The notes beneath the pieces were generated by a model. It was not told where the DNA came from. It ran no database searches and saw nothing but the letters and a program-made list of their open reading frames with translations. A stretch of DNA of 64,000 bases, taken from NCBI GenBank assembly GCA_036389035.1, contig DASVQQ010000022.1, positions 124,001 through 188,000 of the forward strand. The letters are read 5' to 3'. Positions 56,708-64,000 of this stretch are shown in pieces. The DNA comes from Jatrophihabitans sp. Its GTDB lineage: Bacteria > Actinomycetota > Actinomycetes > Mycobacteriales > Jatrophihabitantaceae. Position numbers and translations under genes: made by a program. The stretch's first letter is position 1; the number at the start of each line of letters is the position of its first letter.

Positions 56708-58030
56708 TCAGCCGCTGAAATCCCGCCAAGGGACGTTGGTGATCAGTATTCCGGTCGGGGTCGCGGCGCGATAGAGCTCGGTCACCTTTCCGGTGAATGG
56801 GTTCCAGCTGGCAAGTGCGTCGCGGTATCCCTCGGCGTCGGACTTCGCACGCACGAGAGCCACGGTGTCCATGCCCGCGTCGCCCCGGTCGGCTATCCAG
56901 TTCGCACCGTCGAAAGCCGCTGGTATCGGGACTGGCTCTTGACGGCCGTCGGCGCCGACTCGGACGGCCGTCGCGTCAGCTCGGGAAACGAGCGGGTACG
57001 ACCTCTGCTGGATTGCCAGGTAGCCCTGCCGGAGCCCGAGGTTCGTGGTGCCAGGCACCAGCCGGGGGTCGGTCCGGGCTGGGGTGAGAGTGTCGCCTCG
57101 GGAGAACATGAATAGTCGTGCCAGGTCGAGGGACGAGGCAGCCGGCTTGACCGGCCTGCAGGCCGCGACCAGCTCACCGTGTGGTTGCCAGACCAGATTA
57201 TCGCAGGCCCCGAAACCGATCGGCGGCGCCAGCGTGCGTACCAGCTGCCCGGTCCGCGCGTCTCGGACCGCCAGCCCTGCCTTGCTGCCGACGATGATCT
57301 GCGTCCCGTCCCGGGAGCTGACAGTGGCGGGGAAGAGGTCCCGCCCTGAACCACTGAACCGGGCCTGCAGCCGACCCGCAAGGCTGTAGACCGCCAGCGT
57401 CTGCTGGTCCTCGAAGAGGATCGATTGGTCATCAGGGCCGGAGAAGCGCGCTGAGAAGAAGACTCCGGGAGCTGTGACGGTTCGGTTGGTTCCGGTCCGC
57501 AGATCCACCACGAGGACGCTGGTAGAGGACTGGTTAGTCTCCCCTTGCGGCTCGAACAGCGCTCGGTCGGTGCGCTCACTCCAGCCGGTCAGCAACCAAC
57601 GCTGGGGGTCGACGGTGCTGATCAGGTACTTGACACCCGATGGATCGATCAGCAGCAGTCGCTCCGGGGTGTCGGATCGCAGGTGCGGGTAACCTTGCTG
57701 GTCGCGCGTCGTGTGCGTGGTGTCCTGCACCAGCGTCCATCCCGGCCCGACCCGGTTCCAGGGCACCTCAGTCCGGTTGCCGACGCGGCCGGCGGATGAC
57801 CCATCGCCACCTCCGGCCACCAGGGTGCCCACCGCCAGCGCGAGGACGGCGGCGGCGGCGACCGCTGCCAGCACGGTGGCGATCCGGCGCTGCGGCCGAG
57901 CGGCGACGTCCGGTACGAGGCGAATGACCTCGGTCGAGATGGCCTGCGCCGGGGCCTCGGTCTCATCCAGGGTCACGGCGTCAGACTTCGCTTTCAGCGC
58001 GGCGCGCAGGCGGTCTTCCAGTGCGTTCAC
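56708..58030 (-). CDS. Sigma-factor partner, copy 1: membrane-anchored propeller-like protein
   Basis: 440 aa. A short charged helix (NALEDRLRAALKAKSDAV) faces the cytoplasm. One membrane helix (about 68-90, ATVLAAVAAAAVLALAVG) is followed by an extracellular domain of repeated beta motifs (TLVQDTTHTTR, YLISTVDPQRWLLTGWSE, VRDARTGQLVRTLAPP) like a six- to seven-bladed propeller. It starts in a GTGA overlap with the sigma gene at 58027. The topology fits an anti-sigma or sensory partner; no ASD/ZAS motif is seen. Confidence 0.75.
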   Translation of the reverse strand: MNALEDRLRAALKAKSDAVTLDETEAPAQAISTEVIRLVPDVAARPQRRIATVLAAVAAAAVLALAVGTLVAGGGDGSSAGRVGNRTEVPWNRVGPGWTLVQDTTHTTRDQQGYPHLRSDTPERLLLIDPSGVKYLISTVDPQRWLLTGWSERTDRALFEPQGETNQSSTSVLVVDLRTGTNRTVTAPGVFFSARFSGPDDQSILFEDQQTLAVYSLAGRLQARFSGSGRDLFPATVSSRDGTQIIVGSKAGLAVRDARTGQLVRTLAPPIGFGACDNLVWQPHGELVAACRPVKPAASSLDLARLFMFSRGDTLTPARTDPRLVPGTTNLGLRQGYLAIQQRSYPLVSRADATAVRVGADGRQEPVPIPAAFDGANWIADRGDAGMDTVALVRAKSDAEGYRDALASWNPFTGKVTELYRAATPTGILITNVPWRDFSG

Positions 58031-58539
58031 CGGGCACTTCCCAACACGACGGCCAGCCGGCGCATGCCACGGCTGGCATTGGATTTGACGGCGCCCTTGG
58101 AGATTCCTAGCGCTTCGGCGATCTGGGCCTCGGAAAGGTCTGACCAATACCGCAGGGTCAGCACCTCGCGCTGCCGGTCAGGCAGCCTGCGCAGGGCTTT
58201 GAGGACTTCCTGGTGCTCGGCGGCGAGCATCAGCTCGGTGTCGGCGGGTGGCTCGTCGGTGACCACGGCGGAGCGGTGCAGGTGCTTGCGGGCGACCTGG
58301 CGCCGCCGCACGGCCGACCGGGCGGCGTTGGCCACGCACACCCGCAGGTAGCCCAGCGCCGCCTCGGGGTCGCGCAGCCGGTGGCAGGAGCGCTGGAACG
58401 ACACGAAAGCGTCCTGCACGACGTCCTCAGCACTTGCCCGGTCGTCCACCAACAGCACCGCCATCCGGAGCAGGTGGAGGCGATGATCGCGGTACAACGC
58501 GGCCAGGTCGAGCCCTGCCGGACCGGTCACCGCGATCAT
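58027..58539 (-). CDS. SigE-family sigma factor, copy 1
   Basis: 170 aa group 4 sigma factor. Region 2 (LYRDHRLHLLRMAVLLVDDRASAEDVVQDAFVSF) and region 4 (LPDRQREVLTLRYWSDLSEAQIAEALGISKGAVKSNASRGMRRL) are complete. The ATG at 58539 begins just before region 2. It is coupled by GTGA to the partner gene. The upstream motif at 58583-58609 matches those of the other two copies, suggesting autoregulation. Confidence 0.92.
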   Translation of the reverse strand: MIAVTGPAGLDLAALYRDHRLHLLRMAVLLVDDRASAEDVVQDAFVSFQRSCHRLRDPEAALGYLRVCVANAARSAVRRRQVARKHLHRSAVVTDEPPADTELMLAAEHQEVLKALRRLPDRQREVLTLRYWSDLSEAQIAEALGISKGAVKSNASRGMRRLAVVLGSAR

Positions 58540-58582
58540 GTCATCGCACTGAGGTGGCCGGAAATCCGAGTCATGCAGAGGG

Positions 58583-58609
58583 GACGTCCGGCTCGGGCGT
58601 GAGGTTGCA
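58583..58609 (-). promoter_or_regulatory. Putative ECF promoter of sigma copy 1
   Basis: On the minus strand TGCAACC is followed by 16 bases and CGTC. This is the CAACC...CGTC layout of ECF-type promoters, shared with copies 2 and 3. It ends 44 bases before the sigma start. Confidence 0.6.
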
Positions 58610-58673
58610 TCGGATTTCGGTCGGTGACCTGCTGGCGGGTCCGCAGCCCCATGCCCACGCCGAGATAGAGGCA

Positions 58674-60251
58674 CTAATCCTGGCGCGGGTAGCCGACGAT
58701 TGTGGCCTCGCCTTCGAACAGGACGGCGCTCTGCCCGGTGACCATGTTGTAGTCGAGCAGGGTGTGCGGGGCGCCCGGCTGGCTGGTGGAGCAGCGGCCC
58801 CCGTAGAGGTCGAATGTCGCGACGTTTCCGTCCATGTTCTGGATGAAGCCTGGCCGTGAGACGCCGGCGGGAAGCTTTAGCGCCGTTATGTCGCCGGTGT
58901 CCGGATGCAGGATGTTGTAGCTGTCGCTGTCGCATCTACTGTCATTGGCCAGCAGCACGTTGCCGTTGCCGAGTTTCCACGCCGACCAGTACCCGGGGCC
59001 GCCAGCCGGCTGGGCGAGTGGGACGGGGAGGCCGCCGGAGGTCTCCTGCAGGAACAGCCCGCTGGTCAAGGAGCCGCTCTTTCGTGTGCATGACTCCAAG
59101 ACCGAGGTGGCCGACCACCATCTCAGCGGTTTGCAGTTGACGTAACCGGCCGGCGCGGCGAACCGTCGGATGAGGTGCCCGTCGTTGCTCAACAAGGCCA
59201 ACCCGTCCTGCGCCTTGCGAGGAACCGCAGGGCTGGACGGGGCAGCGGTGGCGGTGATGTGCACCGGAGAGATGCCTACCACCAGGGCCGAGCCGTCGGC
59301 GGTGTACAGGCCGCTGTACCCCACCTCACCCGTGACCCCCTCGATCGTGGCCGGGTAGGTCAGCTGAAGCGTCCCGTCCGGGGCGTAGCGCGCCAGGGTG
59401 TGCTTGCCGGTGCTGTCGGCCTGGCGCAGCAGCATGGCCAGTCCCCGGGGCTGGGTGTAGGTCAGGAAGGACGTCTCCGGCAGCCGCGGGCCGGTGTCGA
59501 GCTGGCCGGAGCGTAGCCGCAGCTGGTCATACCGGCCGGCCGTGGACAGCATCGCCCGCTCACCGTCGGGGGACCATGCCAGCAACTGCGCTTGCGGCGG
59601 TAACTGGTCGCTGATCAGGTAGCGGCCACCGGCCGGGTTGTAGAGGTACAGCCTTGTCGACAGGTCGCCGGCAGGCTTCAACAGCCGCCAGCCGGGTCCT
59701 ACCTCCGACCACGGCACTTGTGATCGAGCCCCTTCCTGACCGCGGAGCAGGGAGGGCTGGGTGACCGCCGTCGAGCCGTTGCCGTTGCCGTTGCCGGACG
59801 GTTGCGGCATCGGCGGGGGGTCGATCAGAGTCTGCGTCGGGCTGGGCGTCGGCGTCGGGGTCGGGGTCGGCGTGCTGACCTGGGTGGCCGGCGGGTTGGG
59901 CGTGCGCTTGCCGTTGTTGACCGAGGTCGAGACAGCGGTCACCCCGACAGCCACCGCGATGACGGCGGCGGCGGCCAGCACCGGGGCGAACCAGCGGGCG
60001 TGCCGGGGCGAGGCGGCGTGGTGGTCGACGTCGAGCCGGGCCACCGGGTGGCGGGGTGCGAAGGGGTTCCGGCTGTCGGGGTCGGTGAAGCCGGGGATGG
60101 CGGGGAAGTCTTCGGCGCCGTCGGGCTCGTCGAGGTCTGCGATGAGTGACTGGCGGCGCTGTTCGGCGAGCTGGTCCAGGCGTTCATCGGTGACCTGGTC
60201 GGCCTTGGCGTCGAACGCGGCGCGCAGCCGGTCCTCGGTCTGGCGGTTCAT
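58674..60251 (-). CDS. Sigma-factor partner, copy 2: membrane-anchored propeller-like protein
   Basis: 525 aa, the longest copy. The N-terminal cytoplasmic part (NRQTEDRLRAAFDAKADQVTDERLDQLAEQ) is about 105 residues. One membrane helix (about 87-108, APVLAAAAVIAVAVGVTAVS), a Thr/Pro-rich stalk (TPTPTPTPTPSPTQT) and the beta-repeat domain (VGPGWRLLKPAGDLS..., LLAWSPDGERAMLSTAGRYDQL) follow. It overlaps the sigma stop by ATGA. The WSPDG and VGPGW motifs recur in all three partners. Confidence 0.78.
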   Translation of the reverse strand: MNRQTEDRLRAAFDAKADQVTDERLDQLAEQRRQSLIADLDEPDGAEDFPAIPGFTDPDSRNPFAPRHPVARLDVDHHAASPRHARWFAPVLAAAAVIAVAVGVTAVSTSVNNGKRTPNPPATQVSTPTPTPTPTPSPTQTLIDPPPMPQPSGNGNGNGSTAVTQPSLLRGQEGARSQVPWSEVGPGWRLLKPAGDLSTRLYLYNPAGGRYLISDQLPPQAQLLAWSPDGERAMLSTAGRYDQLRLRSGQLDTGPRLPETSFLTYTQPRGLAMLLRQADSTGKHTLARYAPDGTLQLTYPATIEGVTGEVGYSGLYTADGSALVVGISPVHITATAAPSSPAVPRKAQDGLALLSNDGHLIRRFAAPAGYVNCKPLRWWSATSVLESCTRKSGSLTSGLFLQETSGGLPVPLAQPAGGPGYWSAWKLGNGNVLLANDSRCDSDSYNILHPDTGDITALKLPAGVSRPGFIQNMDGNVATFDLYGGRCSTSQPGAPHTLLDYNMVTGQSAVLFEGEATIVGYPRQD

Positions 60252-60748
60252 CGAGCGTCTCCCAACATCGTTTCGAGCTTGTCCATGCCGCGGCTGGCGT
60301 TCGACTTCACCGCGCCGCGCGAGATGCCCAGCGCCTCGGCGATCTCGGCCTCGGACAGGTCGGCCCAGTACCGCAGGGTGAGCACCTCGCGCTGGCGTGG
60401 CGGCAGCTGCCGGACGGCGGCCAGCACCTCCTGGTGCGCGGCGGCGAGCATCAGCTCGCTGTCAGCCGGCTCGGCGTCCTGCAGCCGGGCCAGGCTGAGA
60501 TGGCGCCGGGCGGTCTGGCGCTTGCGCAGCACCGAGCGGGCGTTGTTGATCACGGTCATCCGCAGGTAGCCGATCGCGGCTGCCGGCTCGCGCACCTGCG
60601 ACTGCCGCTGGTGCAGCGTGGCGAAGGCGTCGTGCACCACGTCCTCGGCGCTGCCGATGTCATCGACCAGCAGCACCGCCATCCGGACCAGCTTGAGCCG
60701 GTGCGCGGCGTACAAGCCGGCGATGTCGATCGTGAGGGATTGCGTCAC
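60248..60748 (-). CDS. SigE-family sigma factor, copy 2
   Basis: 166 aa. Region 2 (LYAAHRLKLVRMAVLLVDDIGSAEDVVHDAFATLHQ) and region 4 (LPPRQREVLTLRYWADLSEAEIAEALGISRGAVKSNASRGMDKLE) are complete. The GTG at 60748 is preferred; a TTG 36 bases upstream is also in frame. It is followed in ATGA overlap by its partner. Its leader shares 54 identical bases (60718-60771) with the start of the deleted copy 3 (62367-62420). Confidence 0.92.
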   Translation of the reverse strand: MTQSLTIDIAGLYAAHRLKLVRMAVLLVDDIGSAEDVVHDAFATLHQRQSQVREPAAAIGYLRMTVINNARSVLRKRQTARRHLSLARLQDAEPADSELMLAAAHQEVLAAVRQLPPRQREVLTLRYWADLSEAEIAEALGISRGAVKSNASRGMDKLETMLGDAR

Positions 60749-60812
60749 TGCGCTGTCCGTTCCTGGCCGTGAAGAGCCGGCCAACGCCCCGTGCGTGGAA
60801 TGTTCTGCTTGT

Positions 60813-60840
60813 CAGACGCGATCCGGTTGTCAGGGTTGCA
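60813..60840 (-). promoter_or_regulatory. Putative ECF promoter of sigma copy 2
   Basis: Minus strand: TGCAACC, 15 bases, CGTCTG. The same motif and spacing occur in copy 3; copy 1 has 16 bases. It ends 65 bases before the sigma start, beyond the 54-bp identical block. Confidence 0.6.
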
Positions 60841-60926
60841 TCAGGGATTCGGTAAACCGGCCACCGTTACCGAGGTGTGATGCAGGCGTAGTTCCGGGCC
60901 GTGATCGCCGCCGTCGAGTACGTGCT

Positions 60927-60958
60927 GGGGCGTAGCCGGCCGCCGCCGGCTACGCCCC
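60927..60958. terminator. Hairpin terminator after partner copy 3
   Basis: GGGGCGTAGCCGGC and its complement form a 14-bp stem with a 4-base loop CGCC, 22 bases after the stop of the partner gene at 60980 (minus strand). It separates copy 3 from the promoter of copy 2. Confidence 0.75.
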
Positions 60959-60979
60959 TAGTCACGCCATGCTGCTCGG

Positions 60980-62335
60980 TCAATAACGCCGGGCTGCTCC
61001 GTCGCGGCCGGGGTAGGAGACCACCCTGTTATAGAACCCCGTGGCCAGAGTCATCTTGGCTCCGGTCACGAAGTTGACCGCGATCAAAGTAACCGGGTCG
61101 GGCTCGTACGAGCAGTGCATCCGCTGGTCCACGATCACGACATCCCCGGCAACCGCGTGTAACGGTGGCGGGTTAGCGATTCCTGACGGCAGCGCCAGCT
61201 TGCTGAGCACCCCGTTCCGCAGGAGGTCCAGCTCGCCCGGTCCACAGCCGGACTCTTCACGCAGCAACAGACCGCCGCTGTACCGCCAGGCGTTCTGGAC
61301 GCCGAACGGGGTGGCTGCGCTGGCGCCGGCCAACTTCGTCGGGCTGCCGCCGGACACGGGTTGGAGGAAGAGTTCGGAGGGCCAGGAGAAAAATTGGCTT
61401 TTAATGACGTGGTTCGTGCATCTGGTCAACACCGTCGCCGCGTCCCACCACTTGATCGGGTCGCACTCCCGTTGCTCGGCCGGCGCGGGCAGGGTTCGAA
61501 TGAGATGACCGTCATTTCCGAGCAGCGCCAGGCCGTTTCGGGCGCCGATCAGCAGCTCAGTGCCGTCAGGGCTGTACAGGACGGTATGGGTCGACAACTT
61601 ACCCAGGCCGGGCAGTTCGGAGGGGTAGGTCCGCTGGTGCCGGCCGTCGGTTCCAAATCTTTGCAGTGTGGTCCGCGCCGCAGATCCCTTGCCGACTCTC
61701 ACCTCTACTAGGATGGCTTGACCTGTCGGCCGGGTGTAGCTGACGAACGCGGCGCCCGGGATGGTGAATGTGCGCAGCACCTGCCCGGTTGCCAGCTCCA
61801 GCTCACTAAAGCGGCCTGCCCCTTCCCCGGTGAGCAAGACCCGCCTGCCGTCAGGCGACCAGGCGCGGATGCTGTCAATGGCCACCTGGCTGATCAGGTA
61901 CCGGCCGCCGATCGGGTTGACCAGGTAGAGCGGGGCCGTCACTGCCTTGGGCGTGGCAGTGCTGGCGATCAGATGCCAACCGGGGCCGACCTGGCTCCAC
62001 GGAATCTGGGACCGGTCTGCTTGCTGACCGTTCCTGAGCGGCGCCGCCACCTGCGCCGGCGGTGTGGTGGTGGCCGCGGGTCTGGCCGAGATGGGGCTGG
62101 CAGGCCGTGGCGCGGGCGGGGTGCTGCTGGGCGTCGGAGTCGGGCCCAGAGTCGGCGTGCTGACCTGGGTGACCGGCAGGATAGCTGCGCGGTCGCCGTT
62201 GCCCGAGGTGGAGACAGCGGTGACCCCGACGGCCACCGCGGCGACGGCCACCGCGGCGGCGGCGGCCGCGGCCAGCACCGGAGCCAGCCAGCGGGCGCGC
62301 CGGGGTGAAGCGGCCGGACGCTCGAGCCGGGTCAC
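60980..62335 (-). CDS. Sigma-factor partner, copy 3, N-terminally truncated
   Basis: 451 aa from the GTG at 62335, which overlaps the stop of the 21-codon sigma remnant (GTGA). The cytoplasmic arm is only ~15 residues (VTRLERPAASPRRARW), aligning with residues about 67-85 of copy 2, so the first ~66 are missing. The membrane helix (APVLAAAAAAAVAVAAVAVG), stalk (TPTLGPTPTPSSTPP) and beta-repeat domain (VGPGWHLIAS, RAWSPDGRRVLL) remain and have no stops. It may be made but without its sigma factor. Confidence 0.7.
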   Translation of the reverse strand: MTRLERPAASPRRARWLAPVLAAAAAAAVAVAAVAVGVTAVSTSGNGDRAAILPVTQVSTPTLGPTPTPSSTPPAPRPASPISARPAATTTPPAQVAAPLRNGQQADRSQIPWSQVGPGWHLIASTATPKAVTAPLYLVNPIGGRYLISQVAIDSIRAWSPDGRRVLLTGEGAGRFSELELATGQVLRTFTIPGAAFVSYTRPTGQAILVEVRVGKGSAARTTLQRFGTDGRHQRTYPSELPGLGKLSTHTVLYSPDGTELLIGARNGLALLGNDGHLIRTLPAPAEQRECDPIKWWDAATVLTRCTNHVIKSQFFSWPSELFLQPVSGGSPTKLAGASAATPFGVQNAWRYSGGLLLREESGCGPGELDLLRNGVLSKLALPSGIANPPPLHAVAGDVVIVDQRMHCSYEPDPVTLIAVNFVTGAKMTLATGFYNRVVSYPGRDGAARRY

Positions 62336-62397
62336 TGGAGTTCCAGCCGGTCGGCCGCGTACGAGGCGGCGATGTCGATCGTGAGGGATTGCGTCAC
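62332..62397 (-). pseudogene. Remnant of sigma factor copy 3
   Basis: A 21-codon frame starting at GTG 62397: VTQSLTIDIAASYAADRLELQ minus its last residue is the start of sigma copy 2 (identical over the first 10 residues). The rest of the gene, and the first ~66 codons of the partner, were removed by one deletion. The promoter motif is intact. It could act as a leader peptide coupled to the partner gene. Confidence 0.8.
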
Positions 62398-62458
62398 TGC
62401 GCTGTCCGTTCCTGGCCGTGGAGAAGCCGGCCGACGCTTTTGTGGATGTTCCGCTTGT

Positions 62459-62486
62459 CAGACGCGACCGGCCTTCCGGGGTTGCG
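62459..62486 (-). promoter_or_regulatory. Putative ECF promoter of the deleted copy 3
   Basis: Minus strand: CGCAACC, 15 bases, CGTCTG. Same motif and spacing as copy 2. It now drives only the sigma remnant and truncated partner. It is divergent from purC, whose GTG lies 53 bases away. Confidence 0.58.
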
Positions 62487-62538
62487 TTGAAGATCCACCG
62501 GGAACACATCGTTATCGCGGTGTGACAGGATTCGGCCC

Positions 62539-63456
62539 GTGCCCCCGACACCGGCGACCGAGCGCTCTGACAGCGGGCTTACCCACGTCCACTCGGGCAA
62601 GGTGCGCGACCTGTACGCCACCGACACCGGACACCTGATCATGGTCGCCAGCGACCGGATATCGGCCTTCGACCACGTGCTGCCGACCGAGATCCCGGAC
62701 AAGGGCCGGATCCTGACGGCGATGTCGGTCTGGTGGTTCGAGCAGCTCGCCGACCTGGTCGACAATCACCTGATCAGCTATGACGACGAGCTGATCCCCG
62801 ATGCCTGGCGCGGCCGGGCGATGCTGTGCGTGAAGCTCGACATGATCGCGGTCGAGGCGGTGGTGCGCGGCTACCTCACCGGCGGCGGCCTGCTGGAGTA
62901 CCAGTCCACCGGCTCGGTCTGCGGCATCGCGCTGCCGGCCGGGCTGACCGACGGCGACCGGCTACCCGAGCCGATCTTCACCCCGGCCGCCAAGGCCGCA
63001 GTGGGCGAGCACGACGAGAACATCAGCTTCAGCGCCGTGGTCGAGCAGGTGGGGGAGAAGACCGCCGGCCGGCTGCGCGCGCTCAGCCTGGCCATCTACG
63101 CCAGGGCCCGTGACATCGCGGCGGCCCGCGGCATCATGCTCGCCGACACCAAGTTCGAGTTCGGCCTGCATTCCTGCACCGGTGAGCTGATGCTCGGCGA
63201 TGAGGTGCTGACCCCGGACTCGTCCCGGTTCTGGCCCGCTGATGAGTGGCAGCCCGGACGCCGGCAAGCCAGCTATGACAAGCAGTACGTCCGGGACTGG
63301 CTGAGCTCGCCCGACTCCGGCTGGGATCGGCACTCCGACCAGCCGCCGCCACCGCTGCCCGATGAGGTGGTGGCCGCCACCCGGCAGCGATATCTGGATG
63401 CGTACGAGCGGCTCACCGGGTTACGGTTCGCCGACTGGTTGGCTCCGGCCGGGTAG
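62539..63456 (+). CDS. purC: Phosphoribosylaminoimidazole-succinocarboxamide synthase
   Basis: SAICAR synthetase, seventh step of purine synthesis, ATP-dependent joining of CAIR with aspartate. 305 aa. Signature segments are HVHSGKVRDLY, ASDRISAFDHVLPTEIPDKG, VVRGYLTGGGLLEYQ and IMLADTKFEFG. The GTG at 62539 is used. It acts just before PurB (55182). Purine genes here are split by accessory loci. Confidence 0.97.
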   Translation: MPPTPATERSDSGLTHVHSGKVRDLYATDTGHLIMVASDRISAFDHVLPTEIPDKGRILTAMSVWWFEQLADLVDNHLISYDDELIPDAWRGRAMLCVKLDMIAVEAVVRGYLTGGGLLEYQSTGSVCGIALPAGLTDGDRLPEPIFTPAAKAAVGEHDENISFSAVVEQVGEKTAGRLRALSLAIYARARDIAAARGIMLADTKFEFGLHSCTGELMLGDEVLTPDSSRFWPADEWQPGRRQASYDKQYVRDWLSSPDSGWDRHSDQPPPPLPDEVVAATRQRYLDAYERLTGLRFADWLAPAG

Positions 63457-63549
63457 TCGGACAGCTCTGCGAACCGGGAAGCCGGCTGCTCGTCGACCCG
63501 GGCGTCCGACGCCTGGCGTCCGACGGAGAGAACGAATGAGGTGTACGCG

Positions 63550-64000
63550 ATGCTGGTCGGCAAGCTGGTCACGCTTCGGGCCCTGACCGAGTCAGACCTG
63601 GGCAGGCTGACCGAGTTCAAGAACGATGTCGAGTTCGAGCTGCTAGGCGGCGGTGACCCGCCCCGTCCCCGGACCCGGGCGGTGGTCCAGCAGTTCTTCG
63701 AGGAGCTGGCCAAGGACAAGGAGAGCCCGACCTTCGCCATCGAGGCCGGCGGGGTGTTCATCGGTGACTGCGGGCTGCACAACGTCAACCGGCGCGACGG
63801 CACGGCTGAGGTCGGCATCGGCATCGGCGACCGCGCGTACTGGGGCCGTGGCTATGGCCGCGAGGCTCTGGCGCTGCTGGTGGACTACGGCTTCCGGCTG
63901 CAGAACCTGCGCAAGCTCTGGCTCGAGGTCCATGGCGGCAACGAGCGGGCGATCCGGGCCTACCGCGCCGTCGGGTTCGTCGAGGAGGGCCGCCAGCGCC
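63550..64000 (+). CDS. GNAT N-acetyltransferase (partial, runs off the window)
   Basis: 150 codons are visible. The RimJ/RimL-type GNAT fold is clear: GKLVTLRALTESDL, VGIGIGDRAYWGRGYGREAL (acetyl-CoA loop, motif A), LEVHGGNERAIRAYRAVGFVEEG. Likely acylates a protein N-terminus, drug or metabolite. The ATG at 63550 follows GAGG; a GTG nine bases upstream is also possible. The gene continues past the window. Confidence 0.88.
   Translation, partial: MLVGKLVTLRALTESDLGRLTEFKNDVEFELLGGGDPPRPRTRAVVQQFFEELAKDKESPTFAIEAGGVFIGDCGLHNVNRRDGTAEVGIGIGDRAYWGRGYGREALALLVDYGFRLQNLRKLWLEVHGGNERAIRAYRAVGFVEEGRQR

Overview
The window is a contiguous piece of a high-GC actinobacterial chromosome. The evidence is the codon bias, frequent GTG starts, GTGA/ATGA stop-start overlaps, an HspR-type HAIR operator in front of clpB, and actinobacterial families and gene order (clpB / pyrE / SpoU methyltransferase / DedA / fbaA / DUF3151 / purA lie in the same broad neighbourhood in mycobacteria). 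The genus cannot be fixed from the sequence alone.

Layout. 1-8154: clpB under HspR control, small membrane proteins (one RDD protein with a Gly/Gln/Pro repeat tail), an SDR, pyrE, a TrmH/SpoU methyltransferase and a VOC protein. 8163-9777: a polymorphic-toxin locus on the minus strand, made of a T7SS-type RNase A-like toxin gene broken by a one-base frameshift and its CdiI-like immunity gene. 9850-14356: a complete 4.5-kb IS1595-family transposon with 27-bp perfect inverted ends and an 8-bp target duplication (AGTTATCC). Besides the transposase it carries a compact four-gene operon of unknown function, a divergent DUF5343 gene with a palindromic operator, a tRNA-like sequence, a short LuxR-type regulator and a DUF6907-like gene. 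14442-21577: FAD-dependent dehydrogenase, gamma-glutamyltransferase, methionine aminopeptidase and RNase J. 21738-26228: small secreted protein, MpaB-like protein and a gluABCD amino-acid ABC importer. 26360-30207: DedA, epimerase, fbaA, DUF3151. 30224-36370: XRE-cupin regulator opposite a thioredoxin-reductase-like/methyltransferase fusion with a His-rich repeat linker, then a PadR-controlled ABC-2 exporter and a broken HAAS-type gene. 36425-40933: HNH-like protein, ThpR, PrsW, a lipid-kinase-like protein, purA.

41125-51191 is one very large secreted RHS/YD-repeat toxin (3198 aa) ending in a HINT domain and an HNH/EndoVII-like nuclease tip, followed with a one-base overlap by its probable immunity gene. 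51506-56681 holds a secreted M15-like protein, purD, a 5'-nucleotidase and purB. 56708-62486 is a three-copy array of SigE-family sigma factor plus membrane-anchored propeller-like partner, all behind one promoter motif; the third copy has lost almost all of its sigma gene by deletion. purC and the start of a GNAT gene end the window.

Themes: de novo purine synthesis (purA, purD, purB, purC) is spread around accessory inserts; two toxin-immunity loci differ in secretion type and state of decay; and many genes are followed by short tandem copies of their own stop-codon region. The least described item is the IS1595 transposon with its cargo.
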